From Rhodospirillales bacterium (lineage in GTDB: Bacteria; Pseudomonadota; Alphaproteobacteria; Rhodospirillales; Thalassospiraceae): a stretch of 64,000 nt of DNA. Within the stretch, counting starts at the first letter, position 1, and each line of letters begins with the position of its first letter. Both the position numbers and the translations under genes were made by a program. This document shows, piece after piece, positions 26,101-34,300 of the stretch. The notes beneath the pieces are model-generated. The model did not search any database. It was given only the letters and a program-made list of their open reading frames with translations, and was not told where the DNA came from. The stretch spans positions 1 to 64,000 of the forward strand of contig JAHQVT010000013.1 in NCBI GenBank assembly GCA_019634165.1, read 5' to 3'.

Positions 26101-26622
26101 GCCCGGACAGTGGCGAAATATTACTTCAAGTTGCTGGCCTATAAGGACGAGTACGAAGTTGCCCGCCTATATACCGATCCGGAATTTTTAAACAAAGTCG
26201 CCAAAAACTTTGCCGGTGATTACAAAATCAACTTCCATCTGGCACCTCCGGCGATTGCCGATAAAGACCCGGCAAATGGGCAGCTTAAAAAATCGTCCTA
26301 TGGTCCATGGATGATGAATGCCTTCGGCGTTCTGGCGAAGTTTAAATTCCTGCGCGGAACGTCACTTGATCCGTTTGGCCGCACCCATGAACGTAAAATG
26401 GAACGCCAACTGATTGCCGATTACGAAAAGCTTGTCACCGAAGTTATCGACGGTCTGACGCACAACAATGTTCGCATTGCTGCTGCCTTGCTTGCCCTGC
26501 CCGAACAAATTCGCGGTTACGGCCATGTCAAAGACGGTAATATCGCAAAGACCAAAAAGCGTGAGGCAGAACTGATCGAACAGTTCCGCAACCCGCCAGA
26601 GCACCTAAAAGCCGCGGAATAA
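23140..26622 (+). CDS. Indolepyruvate ferredoxin oxidoreductase, single-chain
   Basis: A 1160-residue fused thiamine-diphosphate enzyme that oxidatively decarboxylates aryl pyruvates, and probably branched-chain 2-oxoacids, to acyl-CoA. The N-terminal pyrimidine-binding domain starts at LTGIQALVRLPLMQR. The diphosphate region includes WFCPGCPHNSST near residue 435, and a four-cysteine cluster motif CEGCGDCGVQSNC lies at 635-647. The gamma-type domain begins about residue 730 with ITGVGGTGVVTIGALLGMAA. The start is set at the ATG at 23140 with GAGGGAG upstream; an earlier in-frame ATG at 23086 has no good site. Suggests use of aromatic amino acids as carbon source. Confidence 0.92.
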   Translation: MAQLAAIRLDDKYTLEEGRVYLTGIQALVRLPLMQRQLDARAGLNTAGCISGYRGSPLGGLDQQLWRAKKFLTKQQIEFQPGVNEDLAATVVWGSQQVNMYKDAKYDGVFGMWYGKGPGVDRSGDVFKHANHAGTSPHGGVLVLAGDDHSCKSSTLPHQTEYAFIDAQIPVLNPSGVQDILDFGIHGWAMSRYSGCWVAMKTIAETVESSAAADVAPDRIIPIIPDDFPMPEGGLHIRWPDTPKEQEHRLMKYKLYAALAYARANKLNKTVIDSPNARLGIITTGKAYLDVMQAFDDLGISEQDAAKIGIRVLKIGMSWPLNRDDVREFAMGLEEIIVVEEKRAVMENQVKEQLYNWREDVRPTVIGKFDEKGEWILPSMDELTPARIAVVLAERIKRFFDSPAIHERLDWLAEKEKEIAEPRPDVARIPWFCPGCPHNSSTKVPDGSRAMAGIGCHYMVNWMDRSTETFTHMGGEGATWIGQAPFTNEKHVFQNLGDGTYYHSGSLAVRAAVASGVNITYKILFNDAVAMTGGQPVDGPLTVPQITRQMFDEGAKRIIVLSDEPDKYPMGADFAPGVDVRHRDELDNTQKELREIEGVTILIFDQTCAAEKRRRRKRKLMVDPLKRVFINDLVCEGCGDCGVQSNCLAVVPVETEFGRKRAIDQSACNKDFSCLNGFCPSFVTIEGGELRKPEPAAKGGNNGDAIFASLPRPTLPNIDEPWSVLITGVGGTGVVTIGALLGMAAHIEGKGIVGLDMAGLAQKGGAVVSHIRFANDQNKLHAARIPAGEANVILGCDLLVAASYEGLAKMRRNFTQAVINTHETVTGAFTRNPDFQLKTNEHMKVINDTCGADAVHFVEGSDIATRLMGNSIATNLFMLGVAWQRGLIPISEEALIQAIELNGVAVDMNKQSFYWGRLYAHEPKRVLDVVGPNETEAHPIATTLSDIVAKRRAFLTDYQNAAYADRFSALVDKVAMAEKRLDGEDDLARTVAKYYFKLLAYKDEYEVARLYTDPEFLNKVAKNFAGDYKINFHLAPPAIADKDPANGQLKKSSYGPWMMNAFGVLAKFKFLRGTSLDPFGRTHERKMERQLIADYEKLVTEVIDGLTHNNVRIAAALLALPEQIRGYGHVKDGNIAKTKKREAELIEQFRNPPEHLKAAE

Positions 26623-26636
26623 TGTAATTTCGAAAT

Positions 26637-26668
26637 CAAAGGGGCCGCATCACGCGGCCCCTTTGGTG
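26637..26668. terminator. Terminator between the oxidoreductase and patatin genes
   Basis: AAAGGGGCCGC (26638-26648) pairs perfectly with GCGGCCCCTTT (26654-26664) across a 5-base loop. Convergent genes on either side suggest that it works in both directions. Confidence 0.88.
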
Positions 26669-26670
26669 TT

Positions 26671-27861
26671 TTATGCCAATCTGGGGCGTGGCCCGCGGCT
26701 TGGAAAACGGAAATCTGGCAAAACCCGCGATGCCCGACGACGCATATCGCTTATTGGGCTTTCACGAATTTGTCGATTGCGATAACTCGCAATCATATCC
26801 TCGGTTGCCTGATAGCCATCATCAATCCCCCGATCAAGATTTTCCCAAGTCCAATCGTAATTGATGTGCGGGGAAACCGGGATTTCAATGATGTCGATCT
26901 TCCGGCCACTTTCAGCCACTTCACGCTTAAAGGCGGCAACCGCGTCCTCGCTGGCGGATGCCGCAAAAAGCATGATCAGGTTGTTTAGCGCGTCATAAAG
27001 ATTTTCCGGCTGGCGCACCTGCTTTAAATCCAAAATACGGCTGACCCATACTTCTTCAACATCGGGATGATGTTTAAGGAAGTCAAAGAAATTGACGGTA
27101 TCAACGGTTGCACCTTCGCAATAGGTATCGCCGTTTATTTCAACCGGTTCTTCGATGAATGGCAGGGCCGAACATGCACACAGGGTTTGCGCATTCATTT
27201 GCGGCAGATTGTAATGTTCTGGTTTGTTGGTAAACAGTTCAAGCCGCTGTTGTGTGAGGTTATAGGCGTTATGGAAAAGGGCTGGCTTGTCTGGTTGATA
27301 CAGTCGATCAAACTTCAGCCGATCCAAGAACATGCTGTCTGGCGAATAGATTTTGGCCAGTCCCTTGGTTTTGGTTTGGTACATCGCGCCAACCATGAAA
27401 CGCGACAGCGGATTGACTGCCAATATGCCATTCAACAACACATCGTTCAGGTTGTGCGGCGTCCAGTATTTTGGATTGCCCATAAAATGACGAACATGTT
27501 CAGCAGCTTCGCCCAAGGCTTCCGGCACGACAAGCCCCTGATAGCTGCTGGGATCAAAGAAGTAAGAAAGCCGGTTGGCAAAATCGGAAAAGAAATCCGG
27601 CGCAAAGGCGGATGCGATTGGAAAGCGTTCATAAACGCTTGCCGGGCGAAAGATTTTACGGAAGAACTCAATCGATTGATCAAGTTCCTGACCTTCATCG
27701 GCCTGATGCCAAGCAACCGATAACCACGCACCAATACAGGCCGATGACCAGATATCAAATTTGATGTCGGGTTCCTGTTGAAGACGTTTGAGAACACCGA
27801 TACTAAGCCCGACGGCGGGCCCTCCGCCTGATAAGAATATTGCCCGTTTGATTTTTTTCAC
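26671..27861 (-). CDS. Patatin-like protein with Cys and Glu in place of the catalytic Ser-Asp dyad
   Basis: A 396-residue patatin-fold protein. The oxyanion-hole motif FLSGGGPAVGLSIGVL (residues 9-24) is intact. At the nucleophile elbow, where patatins have G-X-S-X-G, it reads SSACIGAW, with Cys42 in the serine position and Ser40 in place of the first glycine. The catalytic aspartate motif DG(G/A) reads YCEGA, with Glu249. Both members of the dyad are therefore changed conservatively, and the gene is intact. It may be a thiol-dependent acyl hydrolase or a non-catalytic lipid-binding protein. No signal peptide. Stand-alone gene with a long AT-rich upstream region. Confidence 0.82.
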   Translation of the reverse strand: MKKIKRAIFLSGGGPAVGLSIGVLKRLQQEPDIKFDIWSSACIGAWLSVAWHQADEGQELDQSIEFFRKIFRPASVYERFPIASAFAPDFFSDFANRLSYFFDPSSYQGLVVPEALGEAAEHVRHFMGNPKYWTPHNLNDVLLNGILAVNPLSRFMVGAMYQTKTKGLAKIYSPDSMFLDRLKFDRLYQPDKPALFHNAYNLTQQRLELFTNKPEHYNLPQMNAQTLCACSALPFIEEPVEINGDTYCEGATVDTVNFFDFLKHHPDVEEVWVSRILDLKQVRQPENLYDALNNLIMLFAASASEDAVAAFKREVAESGRKIDIIEIPVSPHINYDWTWENLDRGIDDGYQATEDMIASYRNRQIRESPISDMRRRASRVLPDFRFPSRGPRPRLA

Positions 27862-28137
27862 AGCTATCTCCCACTCATATGCCGTTGAAACGGCAGGACA
27901 CTCGAACGCATCGTTTAAAAAACGCTGCAGTTACCAGCGCTTCCACCCAGGAGATATCGGCTCGTCTTATGCGACCCTATGAAGCTGAGAACTATTATAA
28001 CCTATTGAATATTTAAGTTAATTTACTATTCGACATCAGTTCTGTGAAATATTGGAACAAATATAAACTATCGAATAGTACAATGTCGACAAACACTATA
28101 CTTCACACATGACAAATAATGATTCTTTCACTGCTTT

Positions 28138-28153
28138 TGTGATGACCATCACA
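28138..28153. promoter_or_regulatory. CRP-type binding site candidate
   Basis: TGTGATGACCATCACA has perfect 7-base arms around two bases and fits TGTGA-N6-TCACA exactly, the consensus for Crp-like regulators. It is 277 bases upstream of the patatin-like gene's start, and its target is not certain. Confidence 0.5.
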
Positions 28154-28187
28154 TTATTATTTTTATTTTTGATTGTTCGAATATAAA

Positions 28188-28218
28188 ATAAAAGGCCACC
28201 TTAATAGGTGACCTTTCA
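28188..28218 (-). terminator. Rho-independent terminator of the Cache gene
   Basis: On the minus strand AAAGGTCACC and GGTGGCCTTTT form a stem with one G-U type mismatch, followed by a T-rich tail. It lies about 27 bases after the stop codon of the Cache-domain gene. Confidence 0.8.
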
Positions 28219-28242
28219 TATCAATTACCAATAATTTATCAG

Positions 28243-28707
28243 TTATTCGTAATATCCAACCATGAATATTTTGTCGCCATGGGCCTTTACCCACGTTTTC
28301 TTTTCAGCGAGTTTTTTGGTTTCTGGATGGGTCCAGGTATAGTTTGACCAACCACCGTCCGGGCTGGTTTTTCCAGTTTCGACCATGCCGCGAATAATGA
28401 ACTTGCTGTTCACATCCTGAAGGTCCCAAAGTTTCGGATTGTTGATCAATTTTGGATTGATCGCATGGGTCAGGAACGTGCCTTTTTCCCCATCGGCAAC
28501 AATCACGTAATATTCGTCAAAAACGAACTCACTGTTTTTGTCATTGAAGGTCGCAAACGATTTGTCCTGACCAACTTCGTCATAAAGCGTGATTGCCTTA
28601 TCGACCAGTTCCTTTGAAATTGCCGCCTTGTCCTGTGCCTGTGCAAGCCCCGTGGTCAGGCACAACATCGTCATGGCAGATACAAAAAGACGCATAAGTG
28701 TTTTCAT
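28243..28707 (-). CDS. Secreted single-Cache-domain protein
   Basis: A 154-residue exported protein. A signal peptide (residues 1-23, MKTLMRLFVSAMTMLCLTTG then LAQAQ) is followed by a single Cache-type ligand-binding domain; the ending GGWSNYTWTHPETKK through VGYYE is the conserved Cache pattern. There is no membrane anchor or lipobox, so it should be free in the periplasm. The start is placed at the ATG ending at 28707 with AAGGGG upstream. It begins about 50 bases after the stop of a chemoreceptor on the same strand and has its own terminator. A periplasmic ligand-binding partner for that receptor is the natural inference. Confidence 0.8.
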   Translation of the reverse strand: MKTLMRLFVSAMTMLCLTTGLAQAQDKAAISKELVDKAITLYDEVGQDKSFATFNDKNSEFVFDEYYVIVADGEKGTFLTHAINPKLINNPKLWDLQDVNSKFIIRGMVETGKTSPDGGWSNYTWTHPETKKLAEKKTWVKAHGDKIFMVGYYE

Positions 28708-28754
28708 CAGATAACCCCTTTTGATGAAATTGTTAGGAAGATTGGGAAGTTGGA

Positions 28755-30455
28755 TCAAACAGTCCGTAAACGCGCAACAAGCCCGTCTACAGAAGAACTC
28801 AACCCGGTCATTTGACGACCGAGTTCCCCGGTTGCCTGCCCGACAGAATCTGCTGATTCCCGCGTCGCACGTGCAATTTCGCGGACATCCCCGATACCGT
28901 CAGAAACGGCTTCGGAATACCCCGCAGCTTCGGAGATGCTATTGCTGATCTGGCCAGTTGCCGTTCCTTGCTCCAGAACGGCATCGGCAATGGCTTTTAG
29001 GATGCCATTCACATCATTGACACTTGTCACGATGGTTTGGATTGCCTCAACCGCAAGCGTTGTTTCAGATCGCACATTGGCAATTTCTGATGCGATTTCT
29101 TCGGTTGAACGCGCCGTCTGACTGGCAAGATTTTTGACTTCGTTTGCAACAACGGCAAACCCTTTGCCTGCATCCCCGGCACGGGCGGACTCAATTGTCG
29201 CATTCAAGGCAAGCAGGTTTGTCTGTTCGGCAATGTTCCCGATCAGGGCTGCGACATCCTCGATCCGGACACTGGCTTCTTCAAGTTTGCGGATCTTGGC
29301 ATCAGCATCAAGTGCTTGCTCACTCGCAGCTTGCGCGCGGCGACTGCTTTCTTGGATTTCATTGCTGATTTGCGAAATTGCTGCGGCAAGACTGTTCGCT
29401 GATTCGGAAATCTCGCCCATATTACGGCTTGATTTACCTGATGCATCAAACGCGTTTTCACTTTGCTGATCGGTGCGTTCTGCATTGGTCAACATTGCAC
29501 TCGCTGATGCGCCGATTTCTTCAATTGCCGCACTAACTGCCGTTGCTGTCCCTTGAACCGATGTTTCAATTTCGGCAGCAAGTTCTTGCATGATCTGGCG
29601 TTTTTCTTCTGCTGCCTTGGCTTCGTTCTCAGCACGTTTTTGTTCGGCTTCCTGCAAGGTTTCCGCATTCTGGCGGAACACCTCAACCGCGCCGGCCATG
29701 CGGCCCATCTCATCAGACCGACCGGTGAAGGGTACAGTAATATCAACCCGGCCATCGGCCAATTCGCGCATGACAGTTGTCAGTTGTTTAACCGGAACAC
29801 CAATAACCCGTGTAATGGCAAAACTGATCAAGATCATGGAAAGCACGGCGACCACAGCAGCAATGATTGTCTGGTTCTGGGCCTCTTGTCCGCCTGCCAT
29901 CGCACCGGTACTGGCAACATCCATCCGGCTTTCTGATGCCTCGCGCAGTTCGGCCAGCGACGCCATCAGGTTTTCATAGTCCGATTGTGCCGACCACGAA
30001 AAGCTCAGCGCACCGGTATATTCAATATCAAGCATACCAAGCACCTGATCGATCTTACCAAGATATTCCTCGTAAAGATCGGCAGCATCCTGCGCTTCTT
30101 GGCGATGTGATGCAGGCAGGCTTTCAACTGCCAACATAGCAACAAAGGAATCACGCGCCGATGCAATCTGCGACTGCAATTGTTCATTCACACTGCTCAT
30201 GCGCTCTTCATCGACACCGGCAGCCGACCAGGAAAGCAGCCGATAAACTGTTTGATGGACCTTTGTCACGTTGCGGTCGATATTGCCGATATCCCGAACT
30301 TCTGGATAAGCTTCGGAAACGGCAAATTCCAAACCATTACTAAGTGATACAATTGCGCGCCCCCCGATGGCGCCGACAATTGCGATGGCAATAACCCCAA
30401 TAAGCGGCAATACCGCCAATTTGGTTCCGATATTCAGATTGACGAAAGTTTTCAT
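28755..30455 (-). CDS. Methyl-accepting chemotaxis protein with four-helix-bundle sensor
   Basis: A 566-residue transmembrane chemoreceptor. TM1 is at about residues 12-35, followed by a mainly helical periplasmic region of about 150 residues (a four-helix-bundle type, not Cache), TM2 at about 190-212, and HAMP from [20 protein letters not shown] long MA signalling domain follows, with the hairpin tip [35 protein letters not shown] region near residue 410. No C-terminal CheR-binding pentapeptide. A secreted Cache protein is encoded directly downstream in the same orientation. Confidence 0.93.
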   Translation of the reverse strand: MKTFVNLNIGTKLAVLPLIGVIAIAIVGAIGGRAIVSLSNGLEFAVSEAYPEVRDIGNIDRNVTKVHQTVYRLLSWSAAGVDEERMSSVNEQLQSQIASARDSFVAMLAVESLPASHRQEAQDAADLYEEYLGKIDQVLGMLDIEYTGALSFSWSAQSDYENLMASLAELREASESRMDVASTGAMAGGQEAQNQTIIAAVVAVLSMILISFAITRVIGVPVKQLTTVMRELADGRVDITVPFTGRSDEMGRMAGAVEVFRQNAETLQEAEQKRAENEAKAAEEKRQIMQELAAEIETSVQGTATAVSAAIEEIGASASAMLTNAERTDQQSENAFDASGKSSRNMGEISESANSLAAAISQISNEIQESSRRAQAASEQALDADAKIRKLEEASVRIEDVAALIGNIAEQTNLLALNATIESARAGDAGKGFAVVANEVKNLASQTARSTEEIASEIANVRSETTLAVEAIQTIVTSVNDVNGILKAIADAVLEQGTATGQISNSISEAAGYSEAVSDGIGDVREIARATRESADSVGQATGELGRQMTGLSSSVDGLVARLRTV

Positions 30456-31408
30456 ACTGTAGCGTTCTAACCAATTGTAATCACAATAATATCAGGTCGT
30501 TGCCCCAACAACTTCCCGGAATGCGGTGACAGTTACGTCATCTTTTTTGCGACATTCATTCATGACGCCATAGCAGACATGACAGTCGACCACGCAAAGC
30601 CAATGGTTGCCCACAGCCTCTTGGAAGCGCAGATTGCCTGTAAGTTTTGAGTTGAACGTTTGATAAGTTGCCTGATGAGTTCAGGCAGGCTGACAGGTGA
30701 AGTTTCGAAGGTGCCAAATTGAAAATCGGCGTTTTCGGATCGGGCGTTTGTGCGCCGATGCCGTTTACGAAAACAAGCTCATCGCGTGCAATTCCTGCAC
30801 ATCTAGTTCCCAGCATCACATCCCCTTAATCAGATCAGGACGCGCAATTAGCCGCCCCGTGATACAGGTTTCCGCAGCATGAGCCGATCTTGATCGTTTC
30901 CAGGGATTTTTTTTTGTTTCACCTGACTGCGCGGCAGAGTTTACTCACCGACCAGCAACGCAACCAAGTTACATGTTTGTTAGAATATTAGTTCAAAATT
31001 GAGACAATAAATACTACCCTAAGGTATCATAGGTTAATAAATCGCCAGTATAGATTTAATATATAATATGCTTACACATCCTTTGAATGCATAAATATGC
31101 TAAATTAGACTTGCTTAATTTATAAAGCATTTAAACAAGCACCGCGTCCCCGAGTCATTCCTTTAACGGCCTTGCTTCCACATGGAATCAAAGACTTATT
31201 TATTAACGTTAACCAGAATACTCGTGATGCTATTGATGGGAACTGCACAGAAAACCAACAGCGATCTTCAATGAATTGCCTGCATGCAACAGTGAACCAT
31301 CGCGAAATGCGTCATTCCCGACGAAAATCCGGAATAGTGGCACTAAAAAATTTACCTCTAAATTCAATCCCACTATGCTGCGGCAAAGAATTTAGGGGAA
31401 ATATATTC
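30456..31408. other. Long non-coding gap between the chemoreceptor and the membrane glycan operon
   Basis: No recognisable gene lies in these 950 bases. Short frames on both strands (87 residues minus at 30556-30819; 61 residues plus at 30697) resemble nothing I know. A plus-strand stretch at about 30554-30650 reads as plausible protein but is stop-bounded and may be decayed coding DNA. From about 30950 to 31150 the sequence becomes AT-rich. A nine-T run occurs near 30908-30917. The 3' end folds back on the next gene's ribosome site (see 31352-31404). Confidence 0.5.
31352..31404 (+). promoter_or_regulatory. Imperfect hairpin covering the ribosome site of the membrane-protein gene
   Basis: The segment starting ATTTACCTCTAAATTC is nearly complementary to GAATTTAGGGGAAAT about 22 bases later. 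The second arm contains the AGGGGA ribosome site for the start at 31409. If folded in the mRNA, it would hide that site. Confidence 0.45.
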
Positions 31409-32833
31409 ATGATGCGCAATATTCTTGCGACATTGAAACCATTGGGAAAATCACAGGTTTTCTGGTGCGCAATCGGTGCGATTGTCTGTTTGGTTTGGAT
31501 GGGGACGCTCAAACAGGCGCAACAACCCGACTACGCTGACGCCCGACAGTATATCGGCATTGCGGTCAATCTCGCCAAGTTTGGGACCGTTAACGAAGCA
31601 ATCAACGCCACTGCAGAAACGATAAATCCTGCAATCTCGCGTGAACCGGGCTATCCTTTTTTGCTTTCTTACATCTTGCAACTTGATGGCAGCATTGAAA
31701 AGATCACGGCGGAATGCCTGCCTCAGACAGGTTGCGGCAAAGAACCCTATATCCTTGCTAAATGGACAAACCGGCTCCTTTTTGTCGCGGCAGGAATTGC
31801 CATGTTCTTTGCTGTTCGCGGTATTACCGGAAGTCCATTTGCTGCAATCATGGGCGGCATGCATATCTGGTTGAACCATCAAGCGCATAAAAATCACGAT
31901 TATGTAATTTCCGATCCCCTTGCACTGTTCCTTGCCAGTTTGTTTGTTTTTGCCATCGTATGGGCATGGCACCGAAGAAACCCGCTGGCCTGGGCATTCC
32001 CTGGATTAACATTCGTCTGGTTGGCCTTCACAAAAGCAATCTATATCTATTTCCTTCCTATTGCCGTCTTGGCTGGCCTCTTATTCGTACTGACGAGCAA
32101 GAATAGCTGGCGTGCCTCCGTTGCAAAACTTGTCGTCTTTACCGTTGTCGCCGTCACACCAATTGCTTTGTGGATGGATAGAAACCATGACATCACCGGC
32201 CGCTATCAGTTTACCGATAGCCGGGGTGGGATTGCCCTAAGTACCCGTGTTGTCTTTAACGATATGGATCTTACCGACTATCTCGCTGCCTTCACCTATT
32301 GGACGCGCGGCGCTGGTGATGGCTGGGCTGAAAATCTGTTCCCCGCTGAGGTTGTCAAACCATTCGGCTGGTATGAAGAAGATGGTTACTACCTGCGAGG
32401 ACAGTTAGGCTTTGGCAAAAGAGTAACCGAACTTATCAACTCAGAAGGCTTGGCATATACTGACGCACATGATCGTGCAGAACAGGAATTGAAAGACGCT
32501 ATCCTTTCGCGCCCGATCAAACATATCGGAACAACGCTGCCGCTGATCTACCGTGGCATCTGGATTGACGAGTTTGCTGTAATCACCTTCCCTGCATTCA
32601 TTGTGCTTTTGGGTGTTGCCCTGCGCAGACGCAAGGGCCTTTTGATTGCAGTGATGCTGCCATCTTTATTCTCGCTATTGTTCTATGCAGCGTTCAGCCT
32701 GAACCTTGCGCGCTATCAGATGACAGCGCTGCCTGGGTTTGCCATTGCGTTTGCCTATTTTGCCATGTGGGTTCGAACACAAATACAAAACTGGCGTGAT
32801 CGCAAAAATCTGCCGATGGAAGAAGGAAACTAG
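31409..32833 (+). CDS. Integral membrane protein, GT-C/ArnT-like
   Basis: A 474-residue polytopic protein with a first membrane segment at about residues 15-35 and about eight to ten more. An extracytoplasmic-looking loop near the start includes DYADARQYIGIAVNLAKFG, whose acidic residues are placed like the metal/substrate site of GT-C glycosyltransferases. Such enzymes move sugars from polyprenyl phosphates to glycans or proteins. The match to a named family is not firm. The start is set at 31409 because AGGGGA lies upstream; the open frame extends 79 codons further into non-coding-like DNA. First gene of an operon with a GT2 and a GtrA protein. Confidence 0.7.
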   Translation: MMRNILATLKPLGKSQVFWCAIGAIVCLVWMGTLKQAQQPDYADARQYIGIAVNLAKFGTVNEAINATAETINPAISREPGYPFLLSYILQLDGSIEKITAECLPQTGCGKEPYILAKWTNRLLFVAAGIAMFFAVRGITGSPFAAIMGGMHIWLNHQAHKNHDYVISDPLALFLASLFVFAIVWAWHRRNPLAWAFPGLTFVWLAFTKAIYIYFLPIAVLAGLLFVLTSKNSWRASVAKLVVFTVVAVTPIALWMDRNHDITGRYQFTDSRGGIALSTRVVFNDMDLTDYLAAFTYWTRGAGDGWAENLFPAEVVKPFGWYEEDGYYLRGQLGFGKRVTELINSEGLAYTDAHDRAEQELKDAILSRPIKHIGTTLPLIYRGIWIDEFAVITFPAFIVLLGVALRRRKGLLIAVMLPSLFSLLFYAAFSLNLARYQMTALPGFAIAFAYFAMWVRTQIQNWRDRKNLPMEEGN

Positions 32834-32834
32834 A

Positions 32835-33833
32835 ATGCCCAAAGGCACCCAAAGCAAGCCCGCATCCATCTATGAACATGCACGCATTGCCGTCATTTTG
32901 CCCTGCCATAACGAAGGAAAAGCAATCACGCATGTGATTGAGTCTTTTCGCAACGTTATCGTGTCTGCCCAGATCATTGTGATCGACAATGCATCCAAGG
33001 ATGACACAGCGGAAAAAGCACGTGCGGCTGGCGCGGTTGTTATCAGCGAAACGCTTCCGGGCAAGGGCAATGCGGTCCGACGCGGCTTTTCCGAAGTAGA
33101 AGCCGATATCTATGTCATGGCTGATGGTGATGGAACATATGACGCAACGGCACTACCGGAGCTGATTAAGCGACTTGTCGTAGAACGCCTTGATATGGTT
33201 GTTGGCACACGAGCAGAGAAAGAAGAAGCGGCCTATCGTAGCGGACATCGCATGGGCAACCGGCTGTTCAATACAGTATTTGCCAAACTATTCGGGGCAC
33301 GTTTCACCGATATTTTTTCAGGTTATCGCGTGTTTTCACGACGATTTGTCAAAACCTTTCCTGCGATTTCCACCGGGTTTGAGATTGAGACCGAAATTTC
33401 CGTACATGCAATTATGCTGCGCGCACCGGTTGCCGAAATACCAACATCCTATGGTGCACGCCATGAAGGAACGGAAAGCAAGCTTCGCACGTACCGTGAT
33501 GGCGCACGTATCCTAAGCCGGATTTTGCTGTTCACAGCAACACACAAACCTTTTGTCTTCTACGGTTTTCTCGCCGCATTCCTTGCCGTTCTATCTGTCC
33601 TTCTCGGACTACCGCTGATCTTTGAATATATTGAAACCGGCCTAGTCGAACGCCTGCCAACCGCAATTCTAACCGTCGGCATTATGCTGTCAGCCGCTCT
33701 AAGTTTTGTAACCGGCGCGATCCTATCCAACACTGGCATCGGTCAATGGGAAGTTAAAAGACTTGCATACCTTCTGCATTCTGATCCCCTTGAAACGTTA
33801 AGGACAGAGATCGCAAAAGAGACAGATAAATGA
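32835..33833 (+). CDS. Glycosyltransferase family 2, polyprenyl-phosphate sugar type
   Basis: A 332-residue GT2 enzyme. The nucleotide-sugar-binding start AVILPCHNEGKAITHVI, the acidic IVIDNASKDDTA and the DGDGTYDA (DXD-like) motif are all clear. The C-terminal third has two membrane helices (about 235-260 and 275-310), as in dolichol-phosphate mannosyltransferase-like and GtrB enzymes. It probably loads a sugar onto undecaprenyl phosphate for the upstream membrane transferase. It starts one base after the previous stop, and its stop overlaps the GtrA start by 4 bases. Confidence 0.88.
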   Translation: MPKGTQSKPASIYEHARIAVILPCHNEGKAITHVIESFRNVIVSAQIIVIDNASKDDTAEKARAAGAVVISETLPGKGNAVRRGFSEVEADIYVMADGDGTYDATALPELIKRLVVERLDMVVGTRAEKEEAAYRSGHRMGNRLFNTVFAKLFGARFTDIFSGYRVFSRRFVKTFPAISTGFEIETEISVHAIMLRAPVAEIPTSYGARHEGTESKLRTYRDGARILSRILLFTATHKPFVFYGFLAAFLAVLSVLLGLPLIFEYIETGLVERLPTAILTVGIMLSAALSFVTGAILSNTGIGQWEVKRLAYLLHSDPLETLRTEIAKETDK

Positions 33834-34252
33834 TCAGCCGCGCCCTATTTGGAAAAGGTGCACGGTTTATCGTCGTCGGTACACTTGGTTTTTTGACGGA
33901 TGCTAGCGTGTTGTGGCTAACCACCCATAAGGCTGGGTTTGATCCCTATAGTGGACGACTGATTTCGTTTTCAATCGCTTTGTTGGTGACATGGGCGCTC
34001 AACAGCACCTTCACGTTTAAAAACAGCGAAAAACGCGGAAAACGGCAATTTGGTTCTTATGTTACAGTTCAAGTCAGTTCTTTTTGCTTAAACTACGTCA
34101 TTTATAGCGCTCTGGTCTGGCTTGGCTGGGCAACCCCTTTCATAGCCTTGGTCATCGCATCGCTGATTGCCATGTTCTATAGCTTTACCGCAATGAATAT
34201 GTGGGTATTCAAAGAGGAACAAAAGAAATCAGGGCCCCAAAAGGGACCCTGA
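33830..34252 (+). CDS. GtrA-family flippase-like protein
   Basis: A 140-residue protein with four predicted membrane helices and the GtrA family pattern: FIVVGTLGFLTDASVLWL at the start and the middle SFSIALLVTWALNSTFTFK. GtrA proteins are thought to flip undecaprenyl-phosphate-linked glucose across the membrane. The ATGA overlap with the GT2 gene indicates translational coupling. GT2 + GtrA + membrane transferase is the standard three-part glycan-decoration set. Confidence 0.88.
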   Translation: MISRALFGKGARFIVVGTLGFLTDASVLWLTTHKAGFDPYSGRLISFSIALLVTWALNSTFTFKNSEKRGKRQFGSYVTVQVSSFCLNYVIYSALVWLGWATPFIALVIASLIAMFYSFTAMNMWVFKEEQKKSGPQKGP

Positions 34253-34258
34253 TTTCTT
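34223..34258. terminator. Terminator overlapping the 3' end of gtrA
   Basis: AAGAAATCAGGGCCC (34223-34237) pairs with GGGACCCTGATTTCTT (34243-34258). The stem straddles the gtrA stop codon and lies between convergent genes, so it likely acts for both. Confidence 0.82.
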
Positions 34259-34300
34259 AACATCACGATACAATTGGCACTCAGCCAAGTCGTTGATCGC

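Larger units (their letters stand above)
27862..28242. other. AT-rich intergenic region with CRP-type palindrome and inverted repeats
   Basis: No gene is seen in this 381-base gap. It is strongly AT-rich against the surroundings. It contains a perfect TGTGA-N6-TCACA palindrome at 28138-28153, a 9-base inverted repeat TACTATTCG (28024-28032)/CGAATAGTA (28072-28080), and the terminator of the upstream Cache gene at 28191-28216. It should carry the promoter of the patatin-like gene and may encode a small RNA. Confidence 0.55.
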
